A DNA stretch of 64,000 nucleotides from Roseiarcus sp963809245 (GCA_963809245.1 CAWEIU010000007.1:175129-239128); one strand, 5' to 3'. Shown: positions 1 to 9,476, counted from the first letter of the stretch. The notes: generated by a model from the letters alone, not told the origin. A program made the numbers and translations.

Positions 1-2
1 AC

Positions 3-437
3 GCCAAGGCGGAACCGGTGATCGCCGCCTATGCGCGCTCCTGCCGCTTGATGGGCGCGGCCGGATCGGGGCAGTTGACCAAAATGGTCAACCAGATCTG
101 CATCGCCGGCGTGGTCGAGGGCCTCGCGGAAGCGCTCCACTTCGCCAAGCGCGCCGGCCTCGACCGGGAGCTCGTGATCGAAGTCATCTCCAAGGGCGCC
201 GCGCAGTCCTGGCAGATGGAAAACCGGCACAAGACCATGATCGCCGAAAAGTTCGACTTCGGCTTCGCGGTCGACTGGATGCGCAAGGACCTCGGCATCT
301 GCCTCGACGAGGCGCGCCGCAACGGCGCGCAACTGCCGGTAACGGCGCTGGTGGACCAGTTCTATTCCGACGTCCAGGCGATGGGCGGCGCGCGCTGGGA
401 TACGTCGAGCCTGATCGCGCGCTTGGAGCGCAAGTAA
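3..437 (+). CDS. NAD(P)-dependent 3-hydroxyisobutyrate dehydrogenase-like oxidoreductase (C-terminal part, 5' cut by window)
   Basis: The frame is open from the first bases of the window, so only the C-terminal part is present; the GTG at 18 is internal, not a start. The visible part is the all-helical C-terminal domain of the beta-hydroxyacid dehydrogenase family: GSGQLTKMVNQ matches the conserved GxGxxxKxxNN/Q block that holds the catalytic lysine, and DWMRKDLGI matches the later K-D block. Family members oxidise 3-hydroxyisobutyrate, tartronate semialdehyde and related acids with NAD(P). The Rossmann domain and substrate-specific residues are outside the window, so the exact substrate is unknown. 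Confidence 0.85.
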   Translation, partial: AKAEPVIAAYARSCRLMGAAGSGQLTKMVNQICIAGVVEGLAEALHFAKRAGLDRELVIEVISKGAAQSWQMENRHKTMIAEKFDFGFAVDWMRKDLGICLDEARRNGAQLPVTALVDQFYSDVQAMGGARWDTSSLIARLERK

Positions 438-506
438 CGGCTTTTCGCCGACTTCGGCGAGAATCCCCGAAACGCTTGCGGCTCCTCGCCAAGCCCCTCA
501 ACCTAA

Positions 507-532
507 CCTTCTCCCCGCGCGCGGGGAGAAGG
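507..532. repeat. Perfect 26-nt palindrome between convergent genes
   Basis: The sequence reads CCTTCTCCCCGCG followed by its exact reverse complement. It sits between the oxidoreductase (ending at 437) and the convergent FkbM gene (ending at 616). There is no T-run, so it is not a textbook terminator, but a hairpin here could act on both transcripts. The CTTCTCCC...GGGAGAAGG sense resembles the larger repeats near 40.5 and 50.1 kb. Confidence 0.5.
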
Positions 533-615
533 GACTGGCCGGCGCCAAGTCAATCAAACTGCAATTCGCTTTAGCAGAATCGCCGCACGGTCTAGATTCC
601 TCTATTGCCCCGCGC

Positions 616-1338
616 TTAGATAATCCCGGACTTGACGTAGATTGCATTGACGTCGGTGAGCATTGCCAATCGGTATCCTTTGGCGTTGAAGACCGCGTCG
701 AAGGCGTCCACCTTCAGCTCGTGCTCACATTGAATGATCGACGGCTGAAACACAGGGTCCATCGCCTGTATAACTTCCAAATCGTACCCTTCCACGTCGA
801 CGGACATGAAATCGAGACGATCGCCGAAATATTTTGCGAGAAACTTGTTAATTCCCATGGACTCGACAGCAATTTTTTGCACGACTTGGTCGGTCCCTCC
901 CAAAGCCTGAAAATTCGCTATGTGATCCAACGACATTGAGGTCAGTTCGTTCTTTTCGTGAACGTAGATCTCGACGAGGCCGACGTCTTGCGCGGTGATT
1001 GCGCAATTTACGACGATGTCGTTCGGTCGTTGCTTTTGCAGATTTGCAATCAATCCAGGGTTGGCTTCGACAAGAATGCCGGACGCTCCATAGAGGCGGT
1101 AAAGCAGGTAGGTCGCGCTCGTCTGGACCGGATGGTTCGCGCCCAGTTCAGCGTATCGGACCGAGCGCATGTCGCGGCCGCTGCGACGCATGAGGGCGCG
1201 CAGCAGCGACTCCACCATCAAGTCTTCGTTGCACTGAGCGTAGGTCTCACAAATATTCGTCGGGATCGGCGCTTTCTCGAGTCCGAATTGGGCGCACTCA
1301 TGATTGATGAAAGGGTTCTCGAACAGGTAGCGCACCAT
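616..1338 (-). CDS. FkbM-family SAM-dependent methyltransferase
   Basis: 240 aa, starting at ATG. YAELGANHPVQTSATYLLY is a variant of the SAM-binding start of FkbM domains (usually D-x-G-A-N-x-G), and ILVEANPGLIANL supplies the acidic residue that contacts the SAM ribose. FMSVDVEGYDLEVIQ is the characteristic D-x-E-G motif late in the domain. FkbM enzymes O-methylate sugars, polyketides or surface polysaccharides. No glycan cluster is visible next to it, so the substrate is unknown. Monocistronic, convergent with the upstream oxidoreductase. Confidence 0.8.
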   Translation of the reverse strand: MVRYLFENPFINHECAQFGLEKAPIPTNICETYAQCNEDLMVESLLRALMRRSGRDMRSVRYAELGANHPVQTSATYLLYRLYGASGILVEANPGLIANLQKQRPNDIVVNCAITAQDVGLVEIYVHEKNELTSMSLDHIANFQALGGTDQVVQKIAVESMGINKFLAKYFGDRLDFMSVDVEGYDLEVIQAMDPVFQPSIIQCEHELKVDAFDAVFNAKGYRLAMLTDVNAIYVKSGII

Positions 1339-1506
1339 CAGGGCCTCCGCATGACTTCGCCGGCCCTTTCGAATCTGAGCCTAAGTCGCAATCGATCACG
1401 TGCGCTCGTTGGAGTATTCCGACGAACTGGCGCGGAGCTTGCCCTGAGGCTCACGGCAGGCTCAACGAGAGGACTTCGCCAGTGCGGCGACGCTGAACGC
1501 GTTTGT

Positions 1507-2118
1507 TCACGCCTGGGCGCTGGGGCGCGCGGCGAGCGCGTCGCGCCAGCGCGTCAGATTGGCGAATTGCTCGGGAATGGCGATGCGCGCCGGCTTGGCG
1601 AAGTCGAGCGCGACGAGGCCGGTGATGTCGGCGACCGTGAAGCGGTCGCTGGCGATGAACTCGCGGCCTCGCAGCGCCTCGTCGAACACCGCCATCGCCT
1701 GAATCGCGTGCCCCTTGCTGGCTTCCGCCCAGGGCGCGACCTGCGGCGTCTCCATGTCTTTCATCGCCGGATGCGTGTGACGGAATGCCTGCGCCACGGG
1801 AAAGAGCAGGCTCAGCTCCAGCCGTCGCTGCCACATCTCGACCATCGCGCGCTCGAGGGCGTTCGCGCCGAACAACGGCGGCGCGGGATTGAGCTCCTCG
1901 AGGTAACGGCAGATCGCGATCGACTCAGCGATCACAGTTCCGTCATCGAGCTCCAGCGTCGGCACCCGCTGAAACGGGTTGAGGGCGGTGTAGGAGGGCG
2001 ACCGCTGCTCCATTTTCGCAAGGTCGATGTCGACCATCGGGACGGAAAGGCCTTTTTCCGCCAGGAAAATCCGCACGCGGCGCGCGTTGGGGGCGAAGCG
2101 GCCATTGTAGAGTTTCAT
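1507..2118 (-). CDS. Glutathione S-transferase family protein
   Basis: 203 aa, a typical GST length. The N-terminal thioredoxin-like domain opens MKLYNGRFAPNARRVRIFLA. It contains NPFQRVPTLELDDG, with the cis-proline that places glutathione, and ESIAICRYLEE, the gamma-glutamyl contact. The alpha-helical C-terminal domain follows (about residues 85-200), with VADITGLVALDFA as the N-capping/hydrophobic staple region. A cytosolic detoxification or thiol-transfer role is likely; the electrophile is unknown. Monocistronic. Confidence 0.87.
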   Translation of the reverse strand: MKLYNGRFAPNARRVRIFLAEKGLSVPMVDIDLAKMEQRSPSYTALNPFQRVPTLELDDGTVIAESIAICRYLEELNPAPPLFGANALERAMVEMWQRRLELSLLFPVAQAFRHTHPAMKDMETPQVAPWAEASKGHAIQAMAVFDEALRGREFIASDRFTVADITGLVALDFAKPARIAIPEQFANLTRWRDALAARPSAQA

Positions 2119-2360
2119 CGGACGGGTTCCTCCCCTCCCGGCGGCGAATGTCGCGACGCCCTTCGAACGGGCGACTCTTAACAGAAACAGGCAAGGAGAT
2201 CCCGTGATTTACGTTCGATTCGTAGCCGGTCGTTAAGGATTAACCTCCATCATGCTCAGCGGCGTCGGTGCGTTTGCGGGCGGTCATGAGTTAAGTTTCG
2301 GCGGAGTCGATCGATAGGGGCCGCGGCGGCGACCCCGAGTTGGCTGCGCGCCGGCGCAAA

Positions 2361-3860
2361 ATGACGCTCAAGCTGAAGCACGCGCGCCAGACCCTCACCA
2401 GCAACTCGATCGACTATTCGAGCCAGTACGCCTCGCTCGCGCGCCTCTTCGCGCAGAGCGTGACGAGCGCGACGCCGGTGATGGCGCTGGTCGTCGTCGC
2501 GGTGGGCGCGACCGCCTGCCTCTGGGTGGCCCCGCAGCGGGTCCTGCTTTGGGGCTCGCTGCTGGCCGCCGCGTTCGCCGTCCGCTACGGCCTCGGCGTC
2601 GCCTTCCGCAGCGCGACGGACGCCGACCACGGCCTTGCGAGCTGGCGGCGCAAATTCATCGCCACGGAAACGTTCGCCGGCGCCTCATGGGCGCTGATCG
2701 TCGTCTTGCTGCTGCAGTCGCCCGATCCCAATGCGCGCACCTTCGCGCTGGTGGTGCTGCTGCTCGTCGCGGGGATGACGGCGATGGTCGCTTCGGCGAT
2801 TCCCTTCGCCGTCGCCGGCGGGCTGGCGCCGATGACCGTCGCGATCATCTTCATCCTCGGACCGGCGACGCGCGAAGAAGCCTTCATGATGTCGGCGCTC
2901 TGCATCGGCATCCTCGTCTATTTCGTCGTGCTCGCCAACCGCTTGCATCGGACCTCGTTGGCGAGCCTCTCCTTCCAGGCGGAAAAGGACGCGCTGATCG
3001 CCGAGCTCGAGCAGGCCAAGCTGAACTCCGACGAAGCGCGCCGTCGCGCCGAGGGCGCCAATCTCGCCAAATCCCGCTTCCTCGCCACGATGAGCCACGA
3101 GCTGCGCACCCCGCTCAACGCCATTTTGGGCTTTTCCGAGGTCATGAAGGCGGAGCTTTTCGGGGCTCACAGCGTCAGCGCCTACAAGGACTATTCGAAC
3201 GACATCCATTCGAGCGGCCAGCACTTGCTGATGCTCATCAACGAGATCCTCGATTTGTCGCGCGTCGAGGCGGGGCGCTACGAGCTGAAAGAGGAATCCG
3301 TATCGCTGGCCGGCGTCGTCGACGAGTGCCGCCACCTGCTTTCGATGCGCGCCAAGAGCCGCAACATCACCGTGGTCGACCAACTCGACACCGATCTGCC
3401 GCGCCTGTGGGCGGACGAGCGCGCGGTGCGGCAGGTGACGCTGAATCTCCTCAGCAACGCGATCAAATTCACCCCGCAGGGCGGCACGATCACCATCAAG
3501 GTCGGCTGGACGAGCCCAGGCGGGCAGTATCTTTCCATCCGCGACACCGGCCCCGGCATCGCGGAGGAGGAAATCCCGATCGTGCTCGCTTCGTTCGGGC
3601 GCGGCTCGCTCGCTCAGAAGAACGCCGACGAGGGAACCGGCCTCGGCCTGCCGATCGTCAAGGGCCTCGTCGAACTGCACGGCGGCGAGTTCCGCCTGCA
3701 TTCCAAGCTGCGCGAAGGCACCGAAGTCATCGTCATCTTCCCACCCGAGCGGGTGATGAACGCTCTGCCGCAGCTCGATCCCAACGCGCCGCCCGAACAG
3801 ACGCCCGAGGAGAGGGCTCGCCAGCGCGCAAGGCGTTGGGGGCGCAGGGCCGCGGCCTAG
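2361..3860 (+). CDS. Membrane sensor histidine kinase
   Basis: 499 aa from ATG 2361; a TTG at 2340 would add seven residues. An N-terminal membrane region with about six hydrophobic segments (to about residue 200) is followed by a short coiled coil. The HisKA dimerisation domain carries SHELRTPLNAILGF, with the phospho-accepting His near residue 246. The HATPase_c domain has NLLSNAIKFTPQGG (N box), DTGPGI (G1) and GTGLGLPIVKGLVELHGG (G2). The H-box type resembles PleC/DivJ-class kinases of alphaproteobacteria. No response regulator lies beside it, so it is an orphan here. The upstream gap holds a TTAAGGATTAACC stretch that only partly resembles a CtrA site. Confidence 0.9.
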   Translation: MTLKLKHARQTLTSNSIDYSSQYASLARLFAQSVTSATPVMALVVVAVGATACLWVAPQRVLLWGSLLAAAFAVRYGLGVAFRSATDADHGLASWRRKFIATETFAGASWALIVVLLLQSPDPNARTFALVVLLLVAGMTAMVASAIPFAVAGGLAPMTVAIIFILGPATREEAFMMSALCIGILVYFVVLANRLHRTSLASLSFQAEKDALIAELEQAKLNSDEARRRAEGANLAKSRFLATMSHELRTPLNAILGFSEVMKAELFGAHSVSAYKDYSNDIHSSGQHLLMLINEILDLSRVEAGRYELKEESVSLAGVVDECRHLLSMRAKSRNITVVDQLDTDLPRLWADERAVRQVTLNLLSNAIKFTPQGGTITIKVGWTSPGGQYLSIRDTGPGIAEEEIPIVLASFGRGSLAQKNADEGTGLGLPIVKGLVELHGGEFRLHSKLREGTEVIVIFPPERVMNALPQLDPNAPPEQTPEERARQRARRWGRRAAA

Positions 3861-3884
3861 CGCGCGGCGCTTCTGCCGGCCCCG

Positions 3885-4487
3885 TCAGCCCGCCGCCTTC
3901 TGCCGGTCGGCGATCTCGTGCGCCAGCCGGGCGCTCACCTCGTCGGGAATGTCGAGGCCAGACAGGCGCCAGGTCGTCCCGGAGAGATGGAGATGGACGC
4001 CGTAATGTCCTTCAGGACCGTCGAGACCGATGACGAAGCTCAGCGGTCCGCTGAAATAGCTGTGCGCCGCCGCCTGCCATGGGCCGGCGTGGAACGCTTC
4101 GCCGAGCGAAGGCATGCGCCAGACCCCGCCGGTCGGATCGCTGTCCTTGGCCGCGCCGACATGGCCCTTCTCGAGAAGGGCGGCGATGTTTTCGGGGGTC
4201 AGGATCTCTCGCAGCATCGCATCCGCGATGCCGCCGCCAACACTGCCGACGATCCCCTGCTCGAGCCGCCCCATCTTCTGGAATCGCGGGTTTTGCTGGA
4301 GATAAGCGCGCACGATCTGCCGGCTGAGCGAATGCCGCAGCGCGGTAAGGTCGACACGCTGCATGACCGCCGCCGCGTCGCCCCCCGAGGCGACTGTCGC
4401 AATCTGCGCGGCGCCGAAGAGCGCCCAGCTCCAATAGGCCACGAAGGCGATAATGAGCGCGATGACCACGCCGAGGAATTTGCGCAT
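3885..4487 (-). CDS. DUF2939 domain-containing membrane-anchored protein
   Basis: 200 aa. One N-terminal transmembrane helix (FLGVVIALIIAFVAYWSWAL) is followed by a periplasmic domain. The conserved pattern of residues about 25-110 (spacing of VDLTALRHSLSRQI and MLREILTPENIAALL) fits DUF2939, a family of unknown function widespread in proteobacteria. Convergent with the kinase, 24 bp apart. No enzymatic motif is seen. Confidence 0.7.
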   Translation of the reverse strand: MRKFLGVVIALIIAFVAYWSWALFGAAQIATVASGGDAAAVMQRVDLTALRHSLSRQIVRAYLQQNPRFQKMGRLEQGIVGSVGGGIADAMLREILTPENIAALLEKGHVGAAKDSDPTGGVWRMPSLGEAFHAGPWQAAAHSYFSGPLSFVIGLDGPEGHYGVHLHLSGTTWRLSGLDIPDEVSARLAHEIADRQKAAG

Positions 4488-4671
4488 GCCGTGTCCTGTT
4501 CGATTCGGGGGCCTGGGTTACGAGAATCGCGCGGCGAAATCGCGGCGGCGCTTCGAGGATGCGCCGCCAAGTCGGGAATGGCTCACGCAAGGCAGCCCCG
4601 TCATCCTCCGCCGGCAGGCGTCCGTCGCTTTCGGTGGGCGAAAGCGGCCAGCGCCGCAAAAGGAGGCTGAG

Positions 4672-4872
4672 ATGCCATTCGTAATCCCCCTGGTCGGCAA
4701 GATCCTCGCCGGCCTGGCCTCGTCCGAAACCAGCGCCAGCCCCGCGGCGGCGCAAAAGACGGATACCGACAACGCCAGCACGCCCAACGTCGCCAACTTC
4801 ACCCAGACCGTCGACGATATGAGCCGCGCCGCCAGCACGGCACACCAGAGCGCTCATCCCGGCAAGAGCTGA
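4672..4872 (+). CDS. Small hypothetical protein (66 aa)
   Basis: ATG 4672 follows a near-perfect Shine-Dalgarno sequence (AAAAGGAGG, ending about 6 bases before the start), which makes this start much more likely than the upstream in-frame candidates. The product starts with a short hydrophobic stretch (FVIPLVGKILAGLA) and continues as a Ser/Thr/Ala/Asn-rich, probably disordered tail. A hairpin at 4931-4954 could end the transcript. No family recognised. Confidence 0.5.
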   Translation: MPFVIPLVGKILAGLASSETSASPAAAQKTDTDNASTPNVANFTQTVDDMSRAASTAHQSAHPGKS

Positions 4873-4930
4873 GCGGCGAAGGTCGGGCACAAACGTATCG
4901 CCCGACGCCAGTCGCCGGGGAAAAGCCGCG

Positions 4931-4954
4931 AACGCCCCTGGGTTTGGGGGCGTT
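4931..4954 (+). terminator. Putative terminator hairpin after the 66-aa ORF
   Basis: AACGCCCC and GGGGCGTT form an 8-bp perfect stem with an 8-nt loop, 59 bp after the stop at 4872. Only a weak T-rich tail follows, so intrinsic termination is possible but unproven. Confidence 0.4.
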
Positions 4955-5106
4955 TGCGTTGGTTCTGCAGTATTCGGTTTTGTGATCGTCGACGCCGCCT
5001 TCCAGTGCAAGGCCAAGGCGCCGTTGCGGCAAGCTGGGAGAGACGATGCCGCTGTCGTCGCGGCGCCACACCTGCGAAAAAAGCCGTCACTGGAGGAGAG
5101 GCAGCT

Positions 5107-6690
5107 TTGGAAGCGAAATGTGAGCGGGCGCAGTTGGCCGGGGCGAGCCCTGCCCGTACCGGCTGGGCTTGGCCGGCAGCCGCTCTGCTCATCCTGGTCG
5201 TGCTGCTGGCGCCATTTTTGACCGTCGATGTTCCAGCGGTTCTGGACTACCCGAACCATCTGGCCCGGTTCTACCTCCTCGCCCATCCAAACGACCCGGT
5301 GCTATCGCGGATGTACGCGACACACTGGTCGGCTCTGCCCAATATCGGCATGGACGTGCTTGGCGAAGCGCTGTTGTGGGTCCTGCCCGTCCATGTCGCG
5401 GGTCGGATGGTGTTGGCGCTGAGCCTGGTCGCCCCGCTAGCCGGAACCGTCCTTTACGCCAGAGCTGCCTTTGGTCGTTGGACTTGGTGGTCTTTGGGCG
5501 TCGGCGTGGTCGGGTTCAACGGCGTCTTTTTCCTCGGATTCATGAACTTCCTCCTTGGCGTAGGCGTGGCGCTGGCTGGGGCGGCGGCCTGGCGCATTCT
5601 GCGCCGGCGGGCTGGCGATGCGCCGACGGCGCTTGCTGGAGTCGCCATTGGGCTCGGCTCCTACTTCTGTCATCTTCTCGGCTTCGCCTTCTTCGCCTTG
5701 CTGATTGGGGCCCAGGAAATCGAGGCGCTGGCGGCGCTCCGGCGCGACGATCGACTGCGGTGGCGTCACGTAATCCGAACGGCCGTTATGCTCGTCATAG
5801 TGGCCGGACCAACCGTTGCGCTCTACGTTTTCACCCATCACAGCATACAAAAGGGCGACCTCCTGCTCTGGTTTTGGCGCGCCAAGATCGTCGAGTGGAT
5901 GACGCCGTTTTTTACATATGACCTGTGGCTGACGATCGTTACCGCCTTCGTTCTCATGTTTGTGGGAACTGCGGTGCGGCCGCGAGCGCAGCGTGCGAGC
6001 GGTGTCGGTCTGGCTCTGGCGACGCTCGCCATCCTCTATGTCGTCGCGCCCTCCAACGCCGGAGGAGGCGCCATTCTCGAAGCGCGGTTTCCCGTCATGG
6101 CGGCGTTCCTCGTGTTTGCCGGGTTCGATCCACAACTGCCTGTGCGCAATGCGCGCGCAATCGCCGCGATGCTGATCGCAATCGGCGTCGCCCGTTCCGC
6201 CGAGGTCGCGGTTAACTGGCAAGGCCGTGCGCGGGATCTGGTCGAGTTGCGGGCCACCATCGCTTCTGTAGGCCCGGGGTCGAAAGTTCTGTTGGCGACG
6301 ACCAACTTTCCGGTCTGGCCGCTCGAGGGTGGGGGACGGGTGCTGCAGGGCTTTTCGCGCGTCGACGAACATCTCGCCGCTCTTCTCGTGATTGAGCGCC
6401 ACGCGTTTTGGCCGCTGCTGTTCGCAGATCCGAGCCAACAGCCGATCGTCGTTCTCCCGCCCTATGACCAAATGGCCGAGGTCAGCCTCGCCGAGCCGCC
6501 GAGGTGGCAAGACTTAGCAGAGGTCCCATCAAAGGGGATTGGTCGAAGACCTCCGTATCTCAGGGACTGGCGGCGCGCGTTCGACTATGTCTTGGTGCTG
6601 GGGCCGCCTCCGCCTGCTCAAAATGCGCCGAGCGGCATTAGCCTTATCCGCCAGGGAATAGCGACGTCGCTATACCGGATCGATCGTTAG
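5107..6690 (+). CDS. Polytopic membrane protein of unknown function (GT-C-like topology)
   Basis: The frame opens at 4954, but the best start is TTG 5107, preceded by GGAGGAGAGG with proper spacing, giving 527 aa. About ten hydrophobic segments lie between residues 15 and 380. The first loop contains VLDYPNHLARFYLL, an acidic residue followed by H and R as in the first extracytoplasmic loop of GT-C glycosyltransferases. The C-terminal 140 residues form a soluble domain. A polyprenol-linked glycosyltransferase is possible but not established. Monocistronic. Confidence 0.6.
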   Translation: MEAKCERAQLAGASPARTGWAWPAAALLILVVLLAPFLTVDVPAVLDYPNHLARFYLLAHPNDPVLSRMYATHWSALPNIGMDVLGEALLWVLPVHVAGRMVLALSLVAPLAGTVLYARAAFGRWTWWSLGVGVVGFNGVFFLGFMNFLLGVGVALAGAAAWRILRRRAGDAPTALAGVAIGLGSYFCHLLGFAFFALLIGAQEIEALAALRRDDRLRWRHVIRTAVMLVIVAGPTVALYVFTHHSIQKGDLLLWFWRAKIVEWMTPFFTYDLWLTIVTAFVLMFVGTAVRPRAQRASGVGLALATLAILYVVAPSNAGGGAILEARFPVMAAFLVFAGFDPQLPVRNARAIAAMLIAIGVARSAEVAVNWQGRARDLVELRATIASVGPGSKVLLATTNFPVWPLEGGGRVLQGFSRVDEHLAALLVIERHAFWPLLFADPSQQPIVVLPPYDQMAEVSLAEPPRWQDLAEVPSKGIGRRPPYLRDWRRAFDYVLVLGPPPPAQNAPSGISLIRQGIATSLYRIDR

Positions 6691-6941
6691 CCGCGGCGCT
6701 CGATCGCCGCTCGCCCGCGAAGCCGATATCGACCACCGCCGCGGAAATATCATGCGCAGACAGGGTTTTTTAACTCCGCGCATTCACATTCCCGCCATGG
6801 CGCATCGATCGGGAGGGGCGTGAGCCGTGGGTCGAAGGCATGATGCCGCTACGTCATTCCGGTCCCGGTCCGGATCCCCTTTTTCATTGATCGATTGTCC
6901 AGACGGCGCCCGCGCGCGCCCTCTCATTTCCATAGGTTCCC

Positions 6942-8948
6942 ATGCGAATCTCAAATGTGAAAATCGGGCGGAAACTGATCCTCTCGTTCGCCCTCCTCAA
7001 CCTTGTGCTGCTGGCGCTCAGCGGCATCGTCATCAAGAGCCTTGGGGACATCGACACGACGGTCGCCTCGAACGTGAACTCTTATGCAGTTCTCGAGCGG
7101 GCGAACGATCTGCTCGCCGGCATGGTCAGTCAGGAAAGCGGCCTGCGCGGATTCCTGCTCTCGGACGACGACCAATTCCTCGATGTCTACAAGGCCGGCC
7201 GTGATCAGGTCTTGCAGGATCTCAGCGCGATGAAGCGCCTCACGGCGGACAATCCCGCCCAGCAACGGCGTATCGAGCAGATCCACAACCTCGCCAACCG
7301 CTGGCGGAACGAAATCGCGGAAGAAGAAATCCATTTGATGGGCGATGAGGACTCGCGCAAGCAGGCGCAGGGCGAGGAAGCCTCGGGGATCGGCAAGGCG
7401 CTGATGGATCAGCTCCGCGGCGTCGCGCACGATTTCGACGCCGCCGAGCGCACCGTGCTTGCAAGCCGCACCGCTATGAGAACCGCCGCCACGAATTTCG
7501 CCTATTGGTCGATGATCGCCGGCTCGCTCGCCGCGATCGCCATCGCGTTCGTCTTGAACTGGCTCTTGAGTTCGAGCGTCGCCAAGCCGGTCTCGGCGAT
7601 GGCGTCGGCGATGAACAAGCTCGCAGCCGGCGACAACAGCGTGACCATTCCCGGCGTCGGCCACAAGGACGAGATCGGCGAGATGGCGGGCGCGGTTCAA
7701 TCCTTCAAGGACGCCGCGATCGAGAAGCTCCGGCTCGCCGACGAAACGGCGCGCGCCCGTCAGCATGCTGAGGAGGAGCGGGCGCAAAACGAAACTGTGC
7801 GCGCTCGCGCGGCTGCGGAACAGGCGGAGGCGGTGCATCGCCTCGGCGAAGCGCTGCGGAATCTCGCCTCGGGCGATCTGACCATTCGCCTCAACGACGG
7901 CTTCTCCGAGGAATATGCGCAGATCAGGAACGACTTCAACGAAGCGATCGACAAGCTGAAGCAGACCATGCTCACGGTCGTCTCCAGCGCCGACGCGATC
8001 CACTCCGGCAGCCGCGAGATCTCCGTCGCCTCCGACGACCTGTCGCGCCGCACCGAGCAGCAAGCCGCCAGCCTCGAAGAGACCGCCGCCGCGCTCGATG
8101 AAATCACCGCGACGGTGAAGAAGTCGGCCGAAGGGGCGACCCACGCGCGCGAAGTGGTGGCGGCGACCGACGACGACGCCAAGCGCAGCTCGATCGTGGT
8201 GCGCCAGGCCGTGGAAGCGATGGACGGCATCGCCAAGTCTGCGCAGCAGATCAGCCAGATCATCGGCGTGATCGACGAGATCGCGTTCCAGACCAATCTG
8301 CTCGCGCTCAACGCCGGCGTCGAGGCGGCGCGGGCGGGCGACGCGGGGCGCGGCTTTGCGGTCGTCGCGTCCGAAGTCCGCGCGCTGGCGCAGCGTTCGG
8401 CCGAAGCCGCCAAGGAGATCAAGGGCCTGATCCTGACTTCGACGGCGCAGGTCGATCAAGGCGTCAAGCTGGTGGCGGAAACCGGCCAGTCGCTCGCGCG
8501 GATCATGGCGCAGGTCACCGAGATCAACAGCGTCGTCAGCGACATCGCCATAGCGGCGCAAGAGCAGGCGACCGGCCTCCAGCAGATCAACAGCGCCATC
8601 AACCAGATGGATCAGGTGACGCAGCAGAACGCGTCGATGGTCGAGGAATCGACCGCCGCCGGTCATGCGCTGTCCCAGGAGACCGAACAATTGTCCGGTC
8701 TGATCGGACAGTTCCAGGTCGGCCAGCCGAGCGGCGAGGCGCTGCGCGCACAACTGGAAAAAGCCGCGCCGCACGCCTTCCGCAAGCCGGCGAAGGCGCC
8801 CGCCGGCGCCAAGGGCGAGCCGAGGGTCGTCGCGAGCAACGCACGGTCCGAGGCGCGCAATCCGGCCGCCCGGCGCGTGCGCTCGGCCGCCAAAGCAGCG
8901 GCGGCGAACGGCGCGGCCGCCGACGCCGACAATTGGGAAGAGTTCTAG
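6942..8948 (+). CDS. Methyl-accepting chemotaxis protein
   Basis: 668 aa. A first transmembrane helix (LILSFALLNLVLLALSGIVI) and a periplasmic four-helix sensor of CHASE3 type (about residues 35-185, with ESGLRGFLLS) are followed by a second helix (about 188-210) and HAMP segments (about 212-330, in two blocks). The long coiled-coil signalling domain has its conserved tip EIAFQTNLLALNAGVEAARAG near residues 446-465. The protein ends in NWEEF, matching the CheR/CheB-tethering pentapeptide (NWETF type), so it should be a high-abundance, adaptation-competent receptor. cheW lies 60 bp downstream, probably co-transcribed. Confidence 0.95.
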   Translation: MRISNVKIGRKLILSFALLNLVLLALSGIVIKSLGDIDTTVASNVNSYAVLERANDLLAGMVSQESGLRGFLLSDDDQFLDVYKAGRDQVLQDLSAMKRLTADNPAQQRRIEQIHNLANRWRNEIAEEEIHLMGDEDSRKQAQGEEASGIGKALMDQLRGVAHDFDAAERTVLASRTAMRTAATNFAYWSMIAGSLAAIAIAFVLNWLLSSSVAKPVSAMASAMNKLAAGDNSVTIPGVGHKDEIGEMAGAVQSFKDAAIEKLRLADETARARQHAEEERAQNETVRARAAAEQAEAVHRLGEALRNLASGDLTIRLNDGFSEEYAQIRNDFNEAIDKLKQTMLTVVSSADAIHSGSREISVASDDLSRRTEQQAASLEETAAALDEITATVKKSAEGATHAREVVAATDDDAKRSSIVVRQAVEAMDGIAKSAQQISQIIGVIDEIAFQTNLLALNAGVEAARAGDAGRGFAVVASEVRALAQRSAEAAKEIKGLILTSTAQVDQGVKLVAETGQSLARIMAQVTEINSVVSDIAIAAQEQATGLQQINSAINQMDQVTQQNASMVEESTAAGHALSQETEQLSGLIGQFQVGQPSGEALRAQLEKAAPHAFRKPAKAPAGAKGEPRVVASNARSEARNPAARRVRSAAKAAAANGAAADADNWEEF

Positions 8949-9008
8949 TCCTTGGTCATCTTGCAATCGGCGGCCCCGGCGACGGGGCCCGACAACGGGT
9001 GAAGTCAC

Positions 9009-9476
9009 ATGGTTGAAATTGGCAAATCGGATGGCGCCGTCGCGCGCGAAATGCTCACCTTCCTCATCGGGACGCAGGAGTTCTGCATCGACGTCATGTC
9101 GGTGAGAGAAATCCGGGTCTGGACGCGCGCAACCCCGGTGGCGCACGCGCCGGACTTCGTCTGCGGCGTCATCAATCTGCGCGGCATCGTGCTGCCGATC
9201 ATCGACTTTGCGGCGCGGCTCGGCTTGCCGCCGACCGAGCCCACCACGCGGCACGCGATCCTGGTGGTTCAGATCCGCGATCAGACCGTCGGCCTGCTGG
9301 TCGAGGGCGTGTCGGAGATTCTGACGGTCAAACAAGACGTGATCCAGCCGACCCCCGACGTCGTCGAGCAGACGGCGAAGGATTTCGTCAGCGGCATCGT
9401 CGCCATCGATGGACGGATGATCAGCCTGATCGCCCTCGACGCAATCGTGCCGTCGAGCGAGCGGGAAGCGGCGTAG
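9009..9476 (+). CDS. cheW: Chemotaxis coupling protein CheW
   Basis: 155 aa, a single CheW domain that links receptors to the CheA kinase. Family marks are LTFLIGTQEFCIDVMSVREI (beta-barrel 1), FVCGVINLRGIVLPIIDFAA (the conserved NLRG block) and the GLLVEGVSEIL motif. It follows the MCP by 60 bp, so the pair is a receptor-coupler cassette. cheA, cheR, cheB and cheY are not in the window and must be supplied elsewhere. Confidence 0.93.
   Translation: MVEIGKSDGAVAREMLTFLIGTQEFCIDVMSVREIRVWTRATPVAHAPDFVCGVINLRGIVLPIIDFAARLGLPPTEPTTRHAILVVQIRDQTVGLLVEGVSEILTVKQDVIQPTPDVVEQTAKDFVSGIVAIDGRMISLIALDAIVPSSEREAA

Noticed and set aside
507..532. Classical Rho-independent terminator between the first two genes
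   Set aside because: Strong palindrome but no T-run on either strand, so listed only as a repeat.
2250..2262. TTAAGGATTAACC as a CtrA site before the histidine kinase
   Set aside because: TTAA spacing is 3, not 7; only a half-site resemblance.
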